NCBI RefSeq assembly: GCF_030064165.1
Contig: NZ_CP125947.1
Span: 992,001-1,056,000, forward strand
Direction: 5' to 3'
DNA: 64,000 nucleotides
Origin: Comamonas resistens
GTDB lineage: Bacteria > Pseudomonadota > Gammaproteobacteria > Burkholderiales > Burkholderiaceae_C
In this document: piece by piece, positions 18,938 to 28,051 of the stretch
How the letters are laid out: the number at the start of each line of letters is the position of its first letter
How positions within the stretch are numbered: the stretch's first letter is position 1
Made by a program: the position numbers and the translations under genes
The notes under the pieces: generated by a model
What the model saw: the letters and a program-made list of their open reading frames with translations, nothing else
Told to the model about the DNA's origin: nothing
Database searches by the model: none

Positions 18938-20676
18938 GCGGGCGAATGCAGCATCGGGTACTGCCGGCGAACTGGCTGCTGTGGCGCAGTTGCTGGCGGC
19001 ATGGGCGTGGGTTCGGTGATGGATGCCGTCGGGACCGGCGCAGATGCAGCTGCCGGCTGCGGTGTTACGGCGGGTGCCGGTGCCTCAGGTGCCACAGGTG
19101 TCACCGGTGCTATGGGGGCAGGCGCCATGGATGCCGGTGCTGACACCGGTGCCGGCTGCGGGGGCGCGGCCTGCGGTGCAGGCGCTGTGGCAGGTGTCCG
19201 GGGCGGCGTGGCGCTTTCGAGCGAGCCGTTCATATAGACCTCGGCACGCGAGGGTACGACATGGTTGTCGGTGGGCACGCGCGGGGCTTCGGCCAGGGCC
19301 TGGACCATGCGCGGGGTGATGACGAACATCAGCTCGGTCTGGTCGGTCTGGAACTCGGTGCTGCGCGCCAGCGCGCCGAGCACGGGAATCTCGCCCAGGC
19401 CCGGGAAGCGCTTGACGGCTTCGGTGAGGTTGTTCTTGATGAGGCCGGCGATCACCAGACTCTGCCCGTCGTTGAGTTGCACCGTGGTGTCGGCCCGGCG
19501 CACGGTAAGCGAGGGGATGACTGAGGTAACGCCGTTGATGGCGGTGAAGGGCGAACCGGTCTGCGACAGGTCGGACACTTCGGAAACCAGCTTGAGGTTG
19601 ACGCGCGAGTTGCCGAGCACGGTGGGCGTGAACTTGACGCCTATGCCGAATTCCTTTTCCTCCAGCGTCATCACCGGCACGCCGTTGCTATTGCTCTGGG
19701 CCACGGGGATGAAGATCTTGCCGCCCGAGAGAAAGCTGGCCTGCTGGCCGCTGATGGCCATGATGTTCGGCTCGGCCAGGATGCGTACCAGGCCGTCGTC
19801 TTTCTGGCCGTCAATGCTCAGCGAGGCCTTGCCTATGCGCAGGGCGCTGAGCACGCCGTTGCCGCCGCTCAGGAAGTTGGAAATGATGGAGTAGGTGTTC
19901 GAGCCGTTGACGGCCTGCTTGGCGAAACTGGAGCCCAGTTTGTCGAGCAGGGTCTTGCTGACTTCGGCGATCTTGACTTCCAGCATCACCTGATGCGGTG
20001 AGGTGGTACGCATCAGGTTGACGATCTTCTTGCTGTCGCCATAGGCCGAAGCCAGCGTCAGCACGTCGTCAAGCCGCAGCGGGTTGCTGATCTCGCCGCT
20101 GAGCACCAGGGCGTTGTCGGCACCCTGCACGCGGATGCCACGTTCTTCGGGCATGAGCTCGGAGAGCTTGGCCTGCAGCGGGCCCGGGTCCATGGTGACG
20201 ACCACGTCCTTGATGAAGCAGGTGCCCTGGGCGTTCTGCAGGATGACGTTCATGGCGCCGGCCTTGCGGCCGCGGAAGAACAGGTCGCGGGGGCTGAGCA
20301 ACTGCACTTCGATATCGGCGATACCGCTTTGCGCCTGCATGGGCATCTGGCCGCCGGCAGGCATGGCCGCCGGCGAGGCACCGGGCGTTTGTCCGCTCAC
20401 CAGGATGCGCGCCATGGGCGAGGCCAGCGGAATGACGACGGATTTGCCCAGGGTGACGGTGGCGGGTTCTTCCGTGCGGATGGAGGTGCAGTTGCGCGCC
20501 GGCATCGTGGTGCGTGCAGTGGCGTGGGCTGCCGCGGGCGCAGGCGCCGCTGCGGGAGCCGCCATGGCCACGGCCTGCTGCGGAGGAGTGCTCACGGACT
20601 GGGCGTTGGCGGCCAGGGCCGTAGCGGCACTGGCAAGCAGCATATTAGCTGCCGTGTACAGATGATGGTATTGCAC
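18934..20676 (-). CDS. cpaC: Tad pilus outer-membrane secretin CpaC/RcpA
   Basis: A 580-residue secretin that forms the outer-membrane channel for the Flp pilus. It has a signal peptide (AALAANAQS) and a pilus-associated N-terminal domain. The secretin core (about residues 230-480) includes VMLEVKIAEVSK and a C-terminal segment with GLGEIPVLGALARS. After about residue 490 comes a Pro/Ala-rich tail of low complexity, longer than usual in the family. The start is a GTG preceded by AAGAGAGG. It follows cpaB. Confidence 0.92.
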   Translation of the reverse strand: MQYHHLYTAANMLLASAATALAANAQSVSTPPQQAVAMAAPAAAPAPAAAHATARTTMPARNCTSIRTEEPATVTLGKSVVIPLASPMARILVSGQTPGASPAAMPAGGQMPMQAQSGIADIEVQLLSPRDLFFRGRKAGAMNVILQNAQGTCFIKDVVVTMDPGPLQAKLSELMPEERGIRVQGADNALVLSGEISNPLRLDDVLTLASAYGDSKKIVNLMRTTSPHQVMLEVKIAEVSKTLLDKLGSSFAKQAVNGSNTYSIISNFLSGGNGVLSALRIGKASLSIDGQKDDGLVRILAEPNIMAISGQQASFLSGGKIFIPVAQSNSNGVPVMTLEEKEFGIGVKFTPTVLGNSRVNLKLVSEVSDLSQTGSPFTAINGVTSVIPSLTVRRADTTVQLNDGQSLVIAGLIKNNLTEAVKRFPGLGEIPVLGALARSTEFQTDQTELMFVITPRMVQALAEAPRVPTDNHVVPSRAEVYMNGSLESATPPRTPATAPAPQAAPPQPAPVSAPASMAPAPIAPVTPVAPEAPAPAVTPQPAAASAPVPTASITEPTPMPPATAPQQPVRRQYPMLHSPA

Positions 20677-20730
20677 GGCCGGCCTCTCTTGGTGGTTGAT
20701 CGGTTGTTGCTTGTGCGGAAACCAGAAACA

Positions 20731-21576
20731 TCAGAAGCAGTTGAGGGTGCTGCTGCCGCCCTGGATGACCTCGACGCAGGTGGCTGGCGAGGGCTGCGGG
20801 GCAGGCCGTGCGCGCTGCACTGCCTGCCTGGCGGGGGCGGCGACCTTGACCGGTGCCGGAGCAGGTTCGGGGGCGCCGAACAGCTGGTGCTTGGTGATGC
20901 CGGCAGTGCTCACCGGGTCTTTGTCGATCTGGTTGCGCAACACCAGCGACAGGCTGCCCACGCTACGGGCCAGGTCCAGCTTTTCGGCATCCGACGGGCT
21001 GAGCTCGAGCGTGACGGCGCTGACCACCTTGGGCTTGGTCTCGTCACGGCCGGCCTCTTGCGCCACGGCCAGCACCAGCACGTTTTCGAGCACGGTCATG
21101 CTGATCTGGCGCGAGTCTTCCGCCTTGCCGCTCTGTTCCTGCTGGGCATTGACCACCACATCCACGTAGTTGCCGGGCAGGGCAAAACCCGCAACGCCGA
21201 CCACATCGTTGACACGCACGCTCATGGCCCGCTTGCCAGGGGCGATGATGGCAGCCAGCCCGCCCTTGGTGCCCTCGGGCGCCAGCTTGCCTTCGAGCAC
21301 GGCTTCGCCGCGCAGCACACCGACCTTGACGACGCGCTCCTGGAGCTTTTGCATGTCGTTGAAAGCGCCCTCGGGGATGGAGCCACGGGGCCAGTCCACC
21401 GTGCTGAGCATGGTGGGCGTGATCTTGCTGCCCAGCGGTATGTCGGCGGCCGCGACGACGACCTTGTCTGCGTCTATGCTGCCGCGTTGAGCGACCCAGT
21501 TGGCCGCATAGACCGCGGCCGCCAGGCTGGCGAGCACCGCCAGGACGAACAAACTCAGAGCCTTGAGGTTTTTCAT
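20731..21576 (-). CDS. cpaB: Tad pilus assembly protein CpaB/RcpC
   Basis: A 281-residue protein with an N-terminal transmembrane anchor (about residues 6-26) and an SAF-type domain (ADIPLGSKITPTMLSTVDWP), followed by the RcpC/CpaB beta domain (KRAMSVRVNDVVGVAGFALPG). It is a periplasmic partner of the secretin CpaC. The C-terminal tail contains two cysteines (CVEVIQGG and NCF). It is encoded between the prepilin peptidase and the secretin genes. Confidence 0.92.
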   Translation of the reverse strand: MKNLKALSLFVLAVLASLAAAVYAANWVAQRGSIDADKVVVAAADIPLGSKITPTMLSTVDWPRGSIPEGAFNDMQKLQERVVKVGVLRGEAVLEGKLAPEGTKGGLAAIIAPGKRAMSVRVNDVVGVAGFALPGNYVDVVVNAQQEQSGKAEDSRQISMTVLENVLVLAVAQEAGRDETKPKVVSAVTLELSPSDAEKLDLARSVGSLSLVLRNQIDKDPVSTAGITKHQLFGAPEPAPAPVKVAAPARQAVQRARPAPQPSPATCVEVIQGGSSTLNCF

Positions 21577-21653
21577 GGGACCCCCTTGCTATGTCGTTGC
21601 ATTGACTGTTGCGCTTGCCGTGGTGGTGGGGCAGCGCTATGGGCCTGTTTTGG

Positions 21654-22256
21654 CTATACCCAGGTGAACTGGCGGGCCACCAGGAACGCGACGGTTCCCA
21701 GGGCAATGCTGACGCCGTAGGGCAGACTGCCCACCGACTGCGTCGAGCTTGCGCGGGCATCGGGCCGGATGCCAGCAGCAACGGTTACGAACAGAAGTTC
21801 CGTGGTCTGCAGCGTGTTGCGCAGCAGCTTGCCGGCCACGCGGTGCCACAGCGCATAGGCCAGGGCAGCGATGCCTCCGGTGATGAAGACGAAGATCACG
21901 GTCTGCCAGGTGCCATCGGGGCCGAGAAAGGCACCGGCCATGGCCATCAGCTTGACGTCGCCAGCGCCCATGGCGCGCACCAGATAGAGCGGCAGCATGA
22001 GCGCAAAGCCCAGGCCTAGGCCACCCAGTGCCCACAGCAGGCCGCCGCCGTGACGTGGCGCAGCCATGCCGTACAGCAGGGCAACGGCCGCGCCGCCAAA
22101 TGTCAGCAGGTTGGGGATGCGGCGCGTGCGCAGGTCGCAGATGGAAGCCGCCAGCAAAAGCAGCAGCAAGGTGAGCGAGCGCAGATCCGTCAAAAGCATG
22201 CCTAGCAGTTCGGCTGCGGCTCGGAATTCGGTGAAGTCCACGGCACACCCCTTCAT
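21654..22256 (-). CDS. cpaA: Prepilin peptidase CpaA/TadV (A24 family)
   Basis: A membrane aspartic peptidase that removes leaders from Flp and TadE/F-type prepilins. The two catalytic aspartates are in SICDLRTRRIPN and MGAGDVKLMAMAG. About six membrane segments are visible. The listed ATG gives 200 residues, but an in-frame GTG at 22241 (VDFTEF) has AAGGGG six bases before it and may be the real start. It is the first gene of the tad operon, downstream of an AT-rich stretch. Confidence 0.9.
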   Translation of the reverse strand: MKGCAVDFTEFRAAAELLGMLLTDLRSLTLLLLLLAASICDLRTRRIPNLLTFGGAAVALLYGMAAPRHGGGLLWALGGLGLGFALMLPLYLVRAMGAGDVKLMAMAGAFLGPDGTWQTVIFVFITGGIAALAYALWHRVAGKLLRNTLQTTELLFVTVAAGIRPDARASSTQSVGSLPYGVSIALGTVAFLVARQFTWV

Positions 22257-22369
22257 TCGTTAGAGCCCTGCGAACCGTGTTCCGCGCCACCTGCTGACGC
22301 TTTGCATCAGATGTGTTGCCGGCCTGAGGGCCCAGCTCCAGTCATCTGTGCCGAATCACGATTCAGAGG

Positions 22370-22490
22370 ACAGACATGCAACGAAATTAAGAATTTCTAT
22401 TGAAATCTGTAACTCGTTTGGGCAAATATTAGGAGTGTTAAAAATTCTTATCAAGCTTTTTTTGTCGTTAGTTAGAAATTATTTTCAAGG
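22370..22490 (-). promoter_or_regulatory. AT-rich region upstream of the tad operon
   Basis: The gap between recJ and cpaA is GC-balanced near cpaA, but 22370-22490 is strikingly AT-rich (for example GTTAAAAATTCTTATCAAGC) within a GC-rich chromosome. It is the only visible place for the main tad promoter and for an AT-binding silencer or activator. No exact -35/-10 pair could be assigned with confidence. Confidence 0.45.
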
Positions 22491-22492
22491 GT

Positions 22493-22519
22493 GAAAAAAG
22501 GCCCCGGAGACGGGGCCTC
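22493..22519 (-). terminator. Rho-independent terminator of recJ
   Basis: On the minus strand, AGGCCCCG and CGGGGCCT pair around a short loop and run into a stretch of T, 18 bases after the recJ stop codon. Confidence 0.85.
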
Positions 22520-22536
22520 TGTTGGGGTGGAACGAC

Positions 22537-24255
22537 CTATTCGGCGATCTGCGCTGCCGCTTCCACGAGAAACTGCACCTTGCGCTCGCCGCGCCATTCA
22601 TTGATATCGAGGCGGTAGGCCAGCGTGGTACGGCTGGGCAGGGGCTCGGTGTGGTTGAACCAGATGCCGTCAATCTTGCTGCCGTGGTGCAGCAGCTCCA
22701 GCTTCAGATGCTTTTCCCCGACCAGGCGCTGCGAGGTGATTTCCATCTCTTCGCTGAAGGTGGGCGCGGCAAAGCCCTGGCCCCAGACGGCCAGCTGCAT
22801 CTGCTCGACCAGCGCCGTGGTCAGCCATTGTGGTGACAGCGGGCCGTCGGTTTCCAGGCGGCGCGTCAGCGTGGCGGCGTCCAGCCATTCCTGGGCAACC
22901 AGGGCCAGTGCCTGCTCGAATTCGTCGAAGCGGGCCTCCTCCACCGTGCAGCCTGCGGCCATGGCGTGGCCGCCAAAGCGCAGCAGCAGGCCGGGGTGGC
23001 GCTTGCTGACCAGATCCAGCGCATCGCGCAGATGAAAGCCGGGAATGCTGCGGCCCGAGCCTTTGAGTTCATGCTCCTTGCCGGGTGCGCCACTGGCTGC
23101 GAACACAAACGTGGGGCGGTGCAGCTTGTCCTTGATGCGCGAGGCCACGATGCCGACCACGCCCTCGTGAAAGTCGGGATCGAACACGCTGACGGCGGCG
23201 GGAGGTGTCATGCCGTCTTCGCACAGGCCTTCGGCCATGAGGAAGGCGTGCTCGCGCATGCCGACTTCAATTTCGCGGCGTTCGCGGTTGATGCTGTCCA
23301 GTATGCGTGCCAGATTGTCGGCACGGCCCGCATCTTCGGTGGTCAGGCATTCGATGCCGATGGTCATGTCGGCCAGGCGGCCCGCTGCGTTGATGCGCGG
23401 GCCCAGTGCAAAGCCGAAATCGAAGGTGGTAGCCGCGTCGAAGCGCCGTCCAGCCGCATCGAACAGGGTGCGAATGCCGGGTTGCATCTGGCCCTTGCGG
23501 ATTTGCTTGAGACCCAGGGCCACCAGGCGGCGGTTGTTGGCATCGAGCTTGACCACGTCGGCCACCGTGCCCAGGGCCACCAGCGGCAGCAGCACTTCCA
23601 GGCGCGGTTGCGTGTGCTTGTCAAAGTGGCCACGGTTGCGCAGCTCGGTGCGCAGCGCCAGCAGCACATAGAACATCACGCCGACACCGGCCATGGACTT
23701 GCTCTCAAATGTGCAGCCCGGCTGGTTGGGGTTGACGATGGCATCGGCCAGCGGCAGATGCGTGCCGGGCAGATGGTGGTCGGTAACGACCACGGAGAGG
23801 CCCAGCTCCTTGGCCACGGCCACGCCTTCCACGCTGGCAATGCCGTTGTCCACGGTGATCAGCATGTCGGCGCCGGTTTCCTTGACGCGGCGCGAGATGG
23901 GGGCGGTGAGGCCGTAGCCGTCCACCACGCGGTCGGGCACCAGATAGTCGACATGGGCGGCACCCAGCAGGCGCAGGCCGCGCAGGCCCACGGCGCAGGC
24001 CGTGGCGCCGTCGCAGTCATAGTCGGCCACGATGCACATGCGCTTTTGCTGGGCAATCGCATCGGCCAGCAACTGCACGGCGGTATCGATGCCGCGCAGA
24101 CCCGAGGGCGCCAGCAACCTGGCCGGGGCCTCGTCAAGCTCGTCAGGCGAACACACGCCGCGTGCCGCATAGAGCTGGGCCAGCAGCGGATGAATGCCTG
24201 CCTGCTGCAGCGCAGAGACGCTGGCATCTGGAATTTCGCGGGGAATGATTTTCAT
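22537..24255 (-). CDS. recJ: Single-stranded-DNA-specific exonuclease RecJ
   Basis: A 572-residue 5'-3' exonuclease of the DHH family used in recombination and mismatch repair. Motifs are visible in order: DYDCDGATAC, a VDNGIAS segment, TDHHLPG (DHH), the DHHA1 part with RFGGHAMAAGC, and the C-terminal OB-fold domain. The ATG at 24255 overlaps the stop of a 29-codon upstream reading frame (24341 to 24252). That frame begins at a duplicate of the recJ start region. Confidence 0.95.
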   Translation of the reverse strand: MKIIPREIPDASVSALQQAGIHPLLAQLYAARGVCSPDELDEAPARLLAPSGLRGIDTAVQLLADAIAQQKRMCIVADYDCDGATACAVGLRGLRLLGAAHVDYLVPDRVVDGYGLTAPISRRVKETGADMLITVDNGIASVEGVAVAKELGLSVVVTDHHLPGTHLPLADAIVNPNQPGCTFESKSMAGVGVMFYVLLALRTELRNRGHFDKHTQPRLEVLLPLVALGTVADVVKLDANNRRLVALGLKQIRKGQMQPGIRTLFDAAGRRFDAATTFDFGFALGPRINAAGRLADMTIGIECLTTEDAGRADNLARILDSINRERREIEVGMREHAFLMAEGLCEDGMTPPAAVSVFDPDFHEGVVGIVASRIKDKLHRPTFVFAASGAPGKEHELKGSGRSIPGFHLRDALDLVSKRHPGLLLRFGGHAMAAGCTVEEARFDEFEQALALVAQEWLDAATLTRRLETDGPLSPQWLTTALVEQMQLAVWGQGFAAPTFSEEMEITSQRLVGEKHLKLELLHHGSKIDGIWFNHTEPLPSRTTLAYRLDINEWRGERKVQFLVEAAAQIAE

Positions 24256-24354
24256 CGCCGGGCCGCCCCAAGATGAAAATGCGCCCTTCCAGGAGGGGCA
24301 GCGAGCACACGAAGTGGGGAGCGTGGGGTGTCATTTTTCATCGCCGGGCCGCCC
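24248..24354 (-). repeat. Direct repeat spanning the recJ start, creating a short upstream reading frame
   Basis: A 20-bp sequence (minus strand GGGCGGCCCGGCGATGAAAA) occurs at 24249-24268, where its ATG is the recJ start, and again at 24335-24354, 86 bp upstream. The upstream ATG (24341) opens 29 codons that end in a TGA overlapping the recJ ATG. Confidence 0.7.
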
Positions 24355-24381
24355 TGAAAAAGAAGAAAGTGCTAACTGTTT

Positions 24382-25353
24382 TCATAGCATTCCCCGCAGA
24401 TCAGGCAAGGGCTTAGCGCCAAAAAGGCTCTTGATCTTGTCCATCAAGCCCTGAGGCTTGCTCTGCCAGGTCACCGCATTGCGCTCGCCGCAGAGAGTGA
24501 GCCTGATGGCTTCGCCCTTGGCTGCGCGCTGCTGCAGCGTGGCGATCAGGCTCTGGTCCAGCGCCTGCCATGCCTGACGCCAGCCCTGCACATCGCCTTG
24601 CAGTGCGGGCTGGCCGAGGTCGCCCACGCAGATGGCCTGAGGCTTGCCGGCGGGCAATTGCATAAGACTGCCCGTGCCATGCACCCAGAAGGAGTTGATG
24701 GGCGCCAGGCCGCGATGGCTGCGCTGGTCGTTGAACACATTGGTGTAGAGCAACATCTGCAGCTCGGTCTGCAGGCGCTGGATGACGGCGCCCTGAATCG
24801 GGTTGGGCATCCAGGGGCGAACATCGCGGCCTATGGCCCGGTCCATGGAGGCCGTGGCCAGGTCCCGAAACGCTTCGCCACGCGCCAGCCAGGTGTCGGG
24901 ACGCAGGTATTCAAGGGTGATGCCGTCGTCACTGAACCAGGGCGCAATCAACGCCAGCAACTGGCGGGATTCATCCTCGCCCAGCGGCGCGCTGGCCGGG
25001 TCGGTCTGGTGCACCTGATCGGGCGTGATATGCCAGTGGCAGGGCGTGATGAAGGCGCAGGCCTGCGCGGTATCGGTTGCGGCCACGGCGGCCCAGGGAA
25101 TCAGGCCCGGGGTGTCGGGCAATTGCATGGCGCGGGCCAGCACCCGTTCATGCGGAGGAGAGAAATCCATCTCGTCGCCTTGCACTGCGGTGGTGGGCGA
25201 CAGGCTGGCCAGCAAGGCTTGCAGATGTGGCAGTTGCAGACCTTCCCAGACTTGGGGAATGTCGGCGGGGCCGCTGGCGTAGGCAACAATGATTTCAGCA
25301 GCATCTGCGGCCAGGGCTTGGGCAGCAGGGAGCAAGGGCGCGGTCAAGGACAT
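24382..25353 (-). CDS. Phosphoglycerate mutase-like protein of unknown function
   Basis: A 323-residue soluble protein upstream of recJ on the same strand, 126 bp before it. I recognise the family as one often annotated in betaproteobacteria as cofactor-independent phosphoglycerate mutase or as a hypothetical regulator next to recJ. The assignment is loose: I cannot see the full metal-binding set of iPGM, and the length is shorter than a complete iPGM (about 510). Conserved-looking stretches are ITPCHWHITPDQVH, FNDQRSHRGLAPINSFWVHG and NAVTWQSKPQG. Confidence 0.6.
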   Translation of the reverse strand: MSLTAPLLPAAQALAADAAEIIVAYASGPADIPQVWEGLQLPHLQALLASLSPTTAVQGDEMDFSPPHERVLARAMQLPDTPGLIPWAAVAATDTAQACAFITPCHWHITPDQVHQTDPASAPLGEDESRQLLALIAPWFSDDGITLEYLRPDTWLARGEAFRDLATASMDRAIGRDVRPWMPNPIQGAVIQRLQTELQMLLYTNVFNDQRSHRGLAPINSFWVHGTGSLMQLPAGKPQAICVGDLGQPALQGDVQGWRQAWQALDQSLIATLQQRAAKGEAIRLTLCGERNAVTWQSKPQGLMDKIKSLFGAKPLPDLRGML

Positions 25354-25431
25354 GGGCGCTATTGTCGAGCATGCCGGTTGTGCAGGTGCAGAGCGGGGTG
25401 TCTTGCCGTGTTTGCAATGCTATGGATTGGG

Positions 25432-25509
25432 GAGCTGCTTGCGTTTGATGGGGGCTTGATTTTCCATTGAACCATCTTGAAATCAATAACAGACAAGCGC
25501 AAGCAGCTC
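25432..25509. repeat. 12-bp inverted repeat in the gap between sulfatase and mutase-like genes
   Basis: GAGCTGCTTGCG at 25432-25443 is repeated in inverted form as CGCAAGCAGCTC at 25498-25509, with a 54-bp spacer, followed by a run of T. The arms resemble the AGCTG..AGCGCTT repeats elsewhere in the window. A large hairpin or two opposed copies of a small element are possible. Confidence 0.55.
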
Positions 25510-25525
25510 TTTTTTCAGAAGCGGC

Positions 25526-26851
25526 CTAACGCTGAGGCATGTTCCTGGCCGTGTAGACCAGGCTGAAGCTGGCATCCGGCGCAATGGCGGGCATCTCGGC
25601 ATTCCAGCGTTCCCAGTCGGCGCGCATGCGCTGCAGGCGCTCGGGTTCCTGGGGCGCCAGATTGGCGCGTTCGCGTTCGTCGCTGGCGATGTTGAACAGA
25701 TAGTCGTGCTCGTCCACGCGCAGGTATTTCCAGTCGCCGTCGCGTAGCGCACGCTGGCTGCGGTACAGCATGCGCCAGTACAGCGGGCGTGCGAACTCGG
25801 CGCCTTCGCGCTGCAGCACGGGCAGCAGAGAGATGCCGTCCAGCGGATGGCCGGGATCGGCGGCCACGCCCGCTGCGGCAAGCACCGTGGCCGACCAGTC
25901 CATGCTCATGCACTGCTGGGTGCTGGTGCGGCCGGCGGCTATGACGGCGGGCCAGTGCGCAATCCAGGGCACGCGGATGCCGCCTTCGGTCAAATCCATC
26001 TTGCCGCCCACCAGCGGCCAGTTGTCCGAGAAGCGCTCGCCGCCGTTGTCGCTGGTGAAGACGATCAGCGTGTTGTCCAGCTGGCCGTTGGCGCGCAGCG
26101 CCTCGACGATCCAGCCTATGCCCTCGTCCATGTGATGGATCATGCGGCGGTACTGGTGGATGTTGCCGCCCGCCAGATGCGCGATACCCGCGCCCAACTG
26201 CTCGGCCGTGGTGCGGTCATCGCGTGTTTCCCAGGGCCAGTGCGGGGCCGTGTAGTGCAGGCTCAGGAAGAACGGGGCATCGCCTTGGCTCATGCGGTTG
26301 ACGAAATCCACGCTGCGCTGCGACAGCAGATCGGTCAGATAGCCTTCGTCGTGGTGCTCTTCCTCGCCGATCCACAGGTCATGTTGGCCCGAGCTGCTCA
26401 GATGGGTGAAATAGTCCACGCCGCCCGACATGGGGCCGAAGTATTCCTCGTAGCCTGAACGCAGCGGGCCGAAGTGGGGCGGGTAGCCCAGATGCCATTT
26501 GCCGATCAGCGCGGTGCGGTAGCCCGCATTCTTGAGCAGAGAGGCCACGGTGGGCACCTCGGGCGGCAGGCCCAGCTTCTCGCCCAGCGGCGTGCCGCGA
26601 GTCTTGCTGTTGATGGGTTCCTCGGCCGCTCCGCGCAGCCGGTACTGGTAGCGCGCCGTGGCCAGGGCAAAGCGTGTGGGCGAGCACACAGGCGAATTGG
26701 CATAGCCCTGGGTGAGCTTCAGGCCGCCCGCGGCCAGGCGGTCGAGCACGGGTGAAACCGGACCGAAGTCGGCCTCGCGGCCGCCGTAGCAGCCCAGGTC
26801 GGCATAGCCGAGATCGTCGGCCACGATGAAGATGATGTTGGGACGGGACAT
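25526..26851 (-). CDS. Sulfatase of the arylsulfatase family, cytoplasmic
   Basis: A 441-residue type I sulfatase. The N-terminus NIIFIVADDLGYADLGCYGG supplies the metal-binding Asp pair. The formylglycine-forming motif is CSPTR at Cys56. Later metal and His residues appear in KWHLGYPPHFG and VFTSDNGGERFSDN. There is no signal peptide, so it should act in the cytoplasm on an imported sulfate ester. No formylglycine-generating enzyme gene is in the window. It lies 37 bases downstream of the binding-protein gene in what looks like one operon. Confidence 0.92.
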   Translation of the reverse strand: MSRPNIIFIVADDLGYADLGCYGGREADFGPVSPVLDRLAAGGLKLTQGYANSPVCSPTRFALATARYQYRLRGAAEEPINSKTRGTPLGEKLGLPPEVPTVASLLKNAGYRTALIGKWHLGYPPHFGPLRSGYEEYFGPMSGGVDYFTHLSSSGQHDLWIGEEEHHDEGYLTDLLSQRSVDFVNRMSQGDAPFFLSLHYTAPHWPWETRDDRTTAEQLGAGIAHLAGGNIHQYRRMIHHMDEGIGWIVEALRANGQLDNTLIVFTSDNGGERFSDNWPLVGGKMDLTEGGIRVPWIAHWPAVIAAGRTSTQQCMSMDWSATVLAAAGVAADPGHPLDGISLLPVLQREGAEFARPLYWRMLYRSQRALRDGDWKYLRVDEHDYLFNIASDERERANLAPQEPERLQRMRADWERWNAEMPAIAPDASFSLVYTARNMPQR

Positions 26852-26888
26852 GAAAAAAAGTGTCGTTGTGGAGGGACAGGAGAGGGAT

Positions 26889-27905
26889 TTATTCCATCTT
26901 CATGCCCGTGGCCTGGGCCAGGCTGCGGTAGCGGTCGGCCAGGGCCTGGATGCGCTTGGCTGCGGCGTCGCCGGTCAGCCCTTCGTAGACCATGTCGTTG
27001 ATGCGCATGCGCTCGCGCAGTGCGCCGTCCTTCATGGCTTTCTCGAAGCCGGCCTGGATCTTCTGCACCAGCGGTTCGGGCATGCTGCTGGGCACCCAGG
27101 CGGCGAACAGCACTTCCTGCTGCAGCTCCTTGTGGCCCAGCTCATCGACCGACGGCACATCGGGCAACAAGGGGTTGCGTTTGGCTGTGGTCACGGCCAG
27201 CGGCGTGATCTTGCCGGCCGCCACATGGGACAGCATGGCCGTGGAGCTGATGACGCCGCCGTCCACCTCGCCCGAGAGCATGGCCAGCGTGGCCGGTGCG
27301 TTGCCCTTGTAGGGCACGTGGTTGACCTTGGCACCCGTGGCATGCGTGAGGATGCTGGCCGCCAGATGGCCCGGCGTGCCGTAGCCGGCGGAACCCAGGG
27401 TCAGGCCTTTTTCCTTGCCGCGGGCGATGAACTGTTCCAGCGTCTTGATGCCGGTCTGCGGATTCACGGACACCAGCATGCCTTGCGAGGCAAACACCAT
27501 CACCGGGCGCAGATCGCTGTTCTTGAACGGCATGCTCTTGTAGATGAGCGGGTTGACGGTGAAGGTGGTGTCCAGGCCGAACAGAATGGAGTAGCCGTCG
27601 GCGGGTGATTTGGCCACGTTGTCGGAGCCGATATTGCCGCCGGCGCCGGTGCGGTTTTCGACCACGAAGGGCTGCCTGGTCTCGCGCTGGAGCACTTCGC
27701 CGACACCGCGCGCCAGAATGTCCACGGCGCCGCCCGGCGCAAACGCCGCCACCAGGCGCACCGGCTTGCTGGGCCAACTGGCAACGGCATCGCCCGTGGT
27801 CTGGGCCTGGCTTGTGATTTGGCCGGTGAGTGCGGCGGCACCCAGGGCAAGAGTCAGGCTGTGGCGCACAAAGTGGCGGCGTGAAGCGGGAAGCGCGGAA
27901 AACAT
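26889..27905 (-). CDS. Bug-family (TctC-like) periplasmic solute-binding protein
   Basis: A 338-residue tripartite tricarboxylate transporter-type binding protein. The export signal contains a twin-arginine-like SRRHFVRHS before a hydrophobic stretch. The mature part starts with the family pattern SWPSKPVRLVAAFAPGGAVD and contains NRTGAGGNIGSDNVAKSPADGY. Such proteins bind organic acids in the periplasm. It is encoded upstream of a sulfatase and divergent from a MarR regulator, so the ligand may be a sulfated or aromatic acid (inference). The membrane components are not adjacent. Confidence 0.9.
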   Translation of the reverse strand: MFSALPASRRHFVRHSLTLALGAAALTGQITSQAQTTGDAVASWPSKPVRLVAAFAPGGAVDILARGVGEVLQRETRQPFVVENRTGAGGNIGSDNVAKSPADGYSILFGLDTTFTVNPLIYKSMPFKNSDLRPVMVFASQGMLVSVNPQTGIKTLEQFIARGKEKGLTLGSAGYGTPGHLAASILTHATGAKVNHVPYKGNAPATLAMLSGEVDGGVISSTAMLSHVAAGKITPLAVTTAKRNPLLPDVPSVDELGHKELQQEVLFAAWVPSSMPEPLVQKIQAGFEKAMKDGALRERMRINDMVYEGLTGDAAAKRIQALADRYRSLAQATGMKME

Positions 27906-28030
27906 GGACGGCGACCTTTCCTGGCAATATTTCTTTGCAATAGGGGGGCTTGGCTTTGGGGAAAATCAAGTGGCTGCCGGGTGAGGCCATCAGGCCTTGT
28001 GTCGGGAGCGCCCACTGTAGAAGTCGCTTC

Positions 28031-28040
28031 GTCAATTGAC
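28031..28040. promoter_or_regulatory. Palindromic candidate operator for the MarR regulator
   Basis: GTCAATTGAC is a perfect 10-bp palindrome in the 146-bp divergent gap between the binding-protein gene and the MarR gene. Its AATTGAC character is like known MarR-family boxes, and the partly matching CAAATCAAC follows at once. Confidence 0.5.
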
Positions 28041-28051
28041 CAAATCAACTC

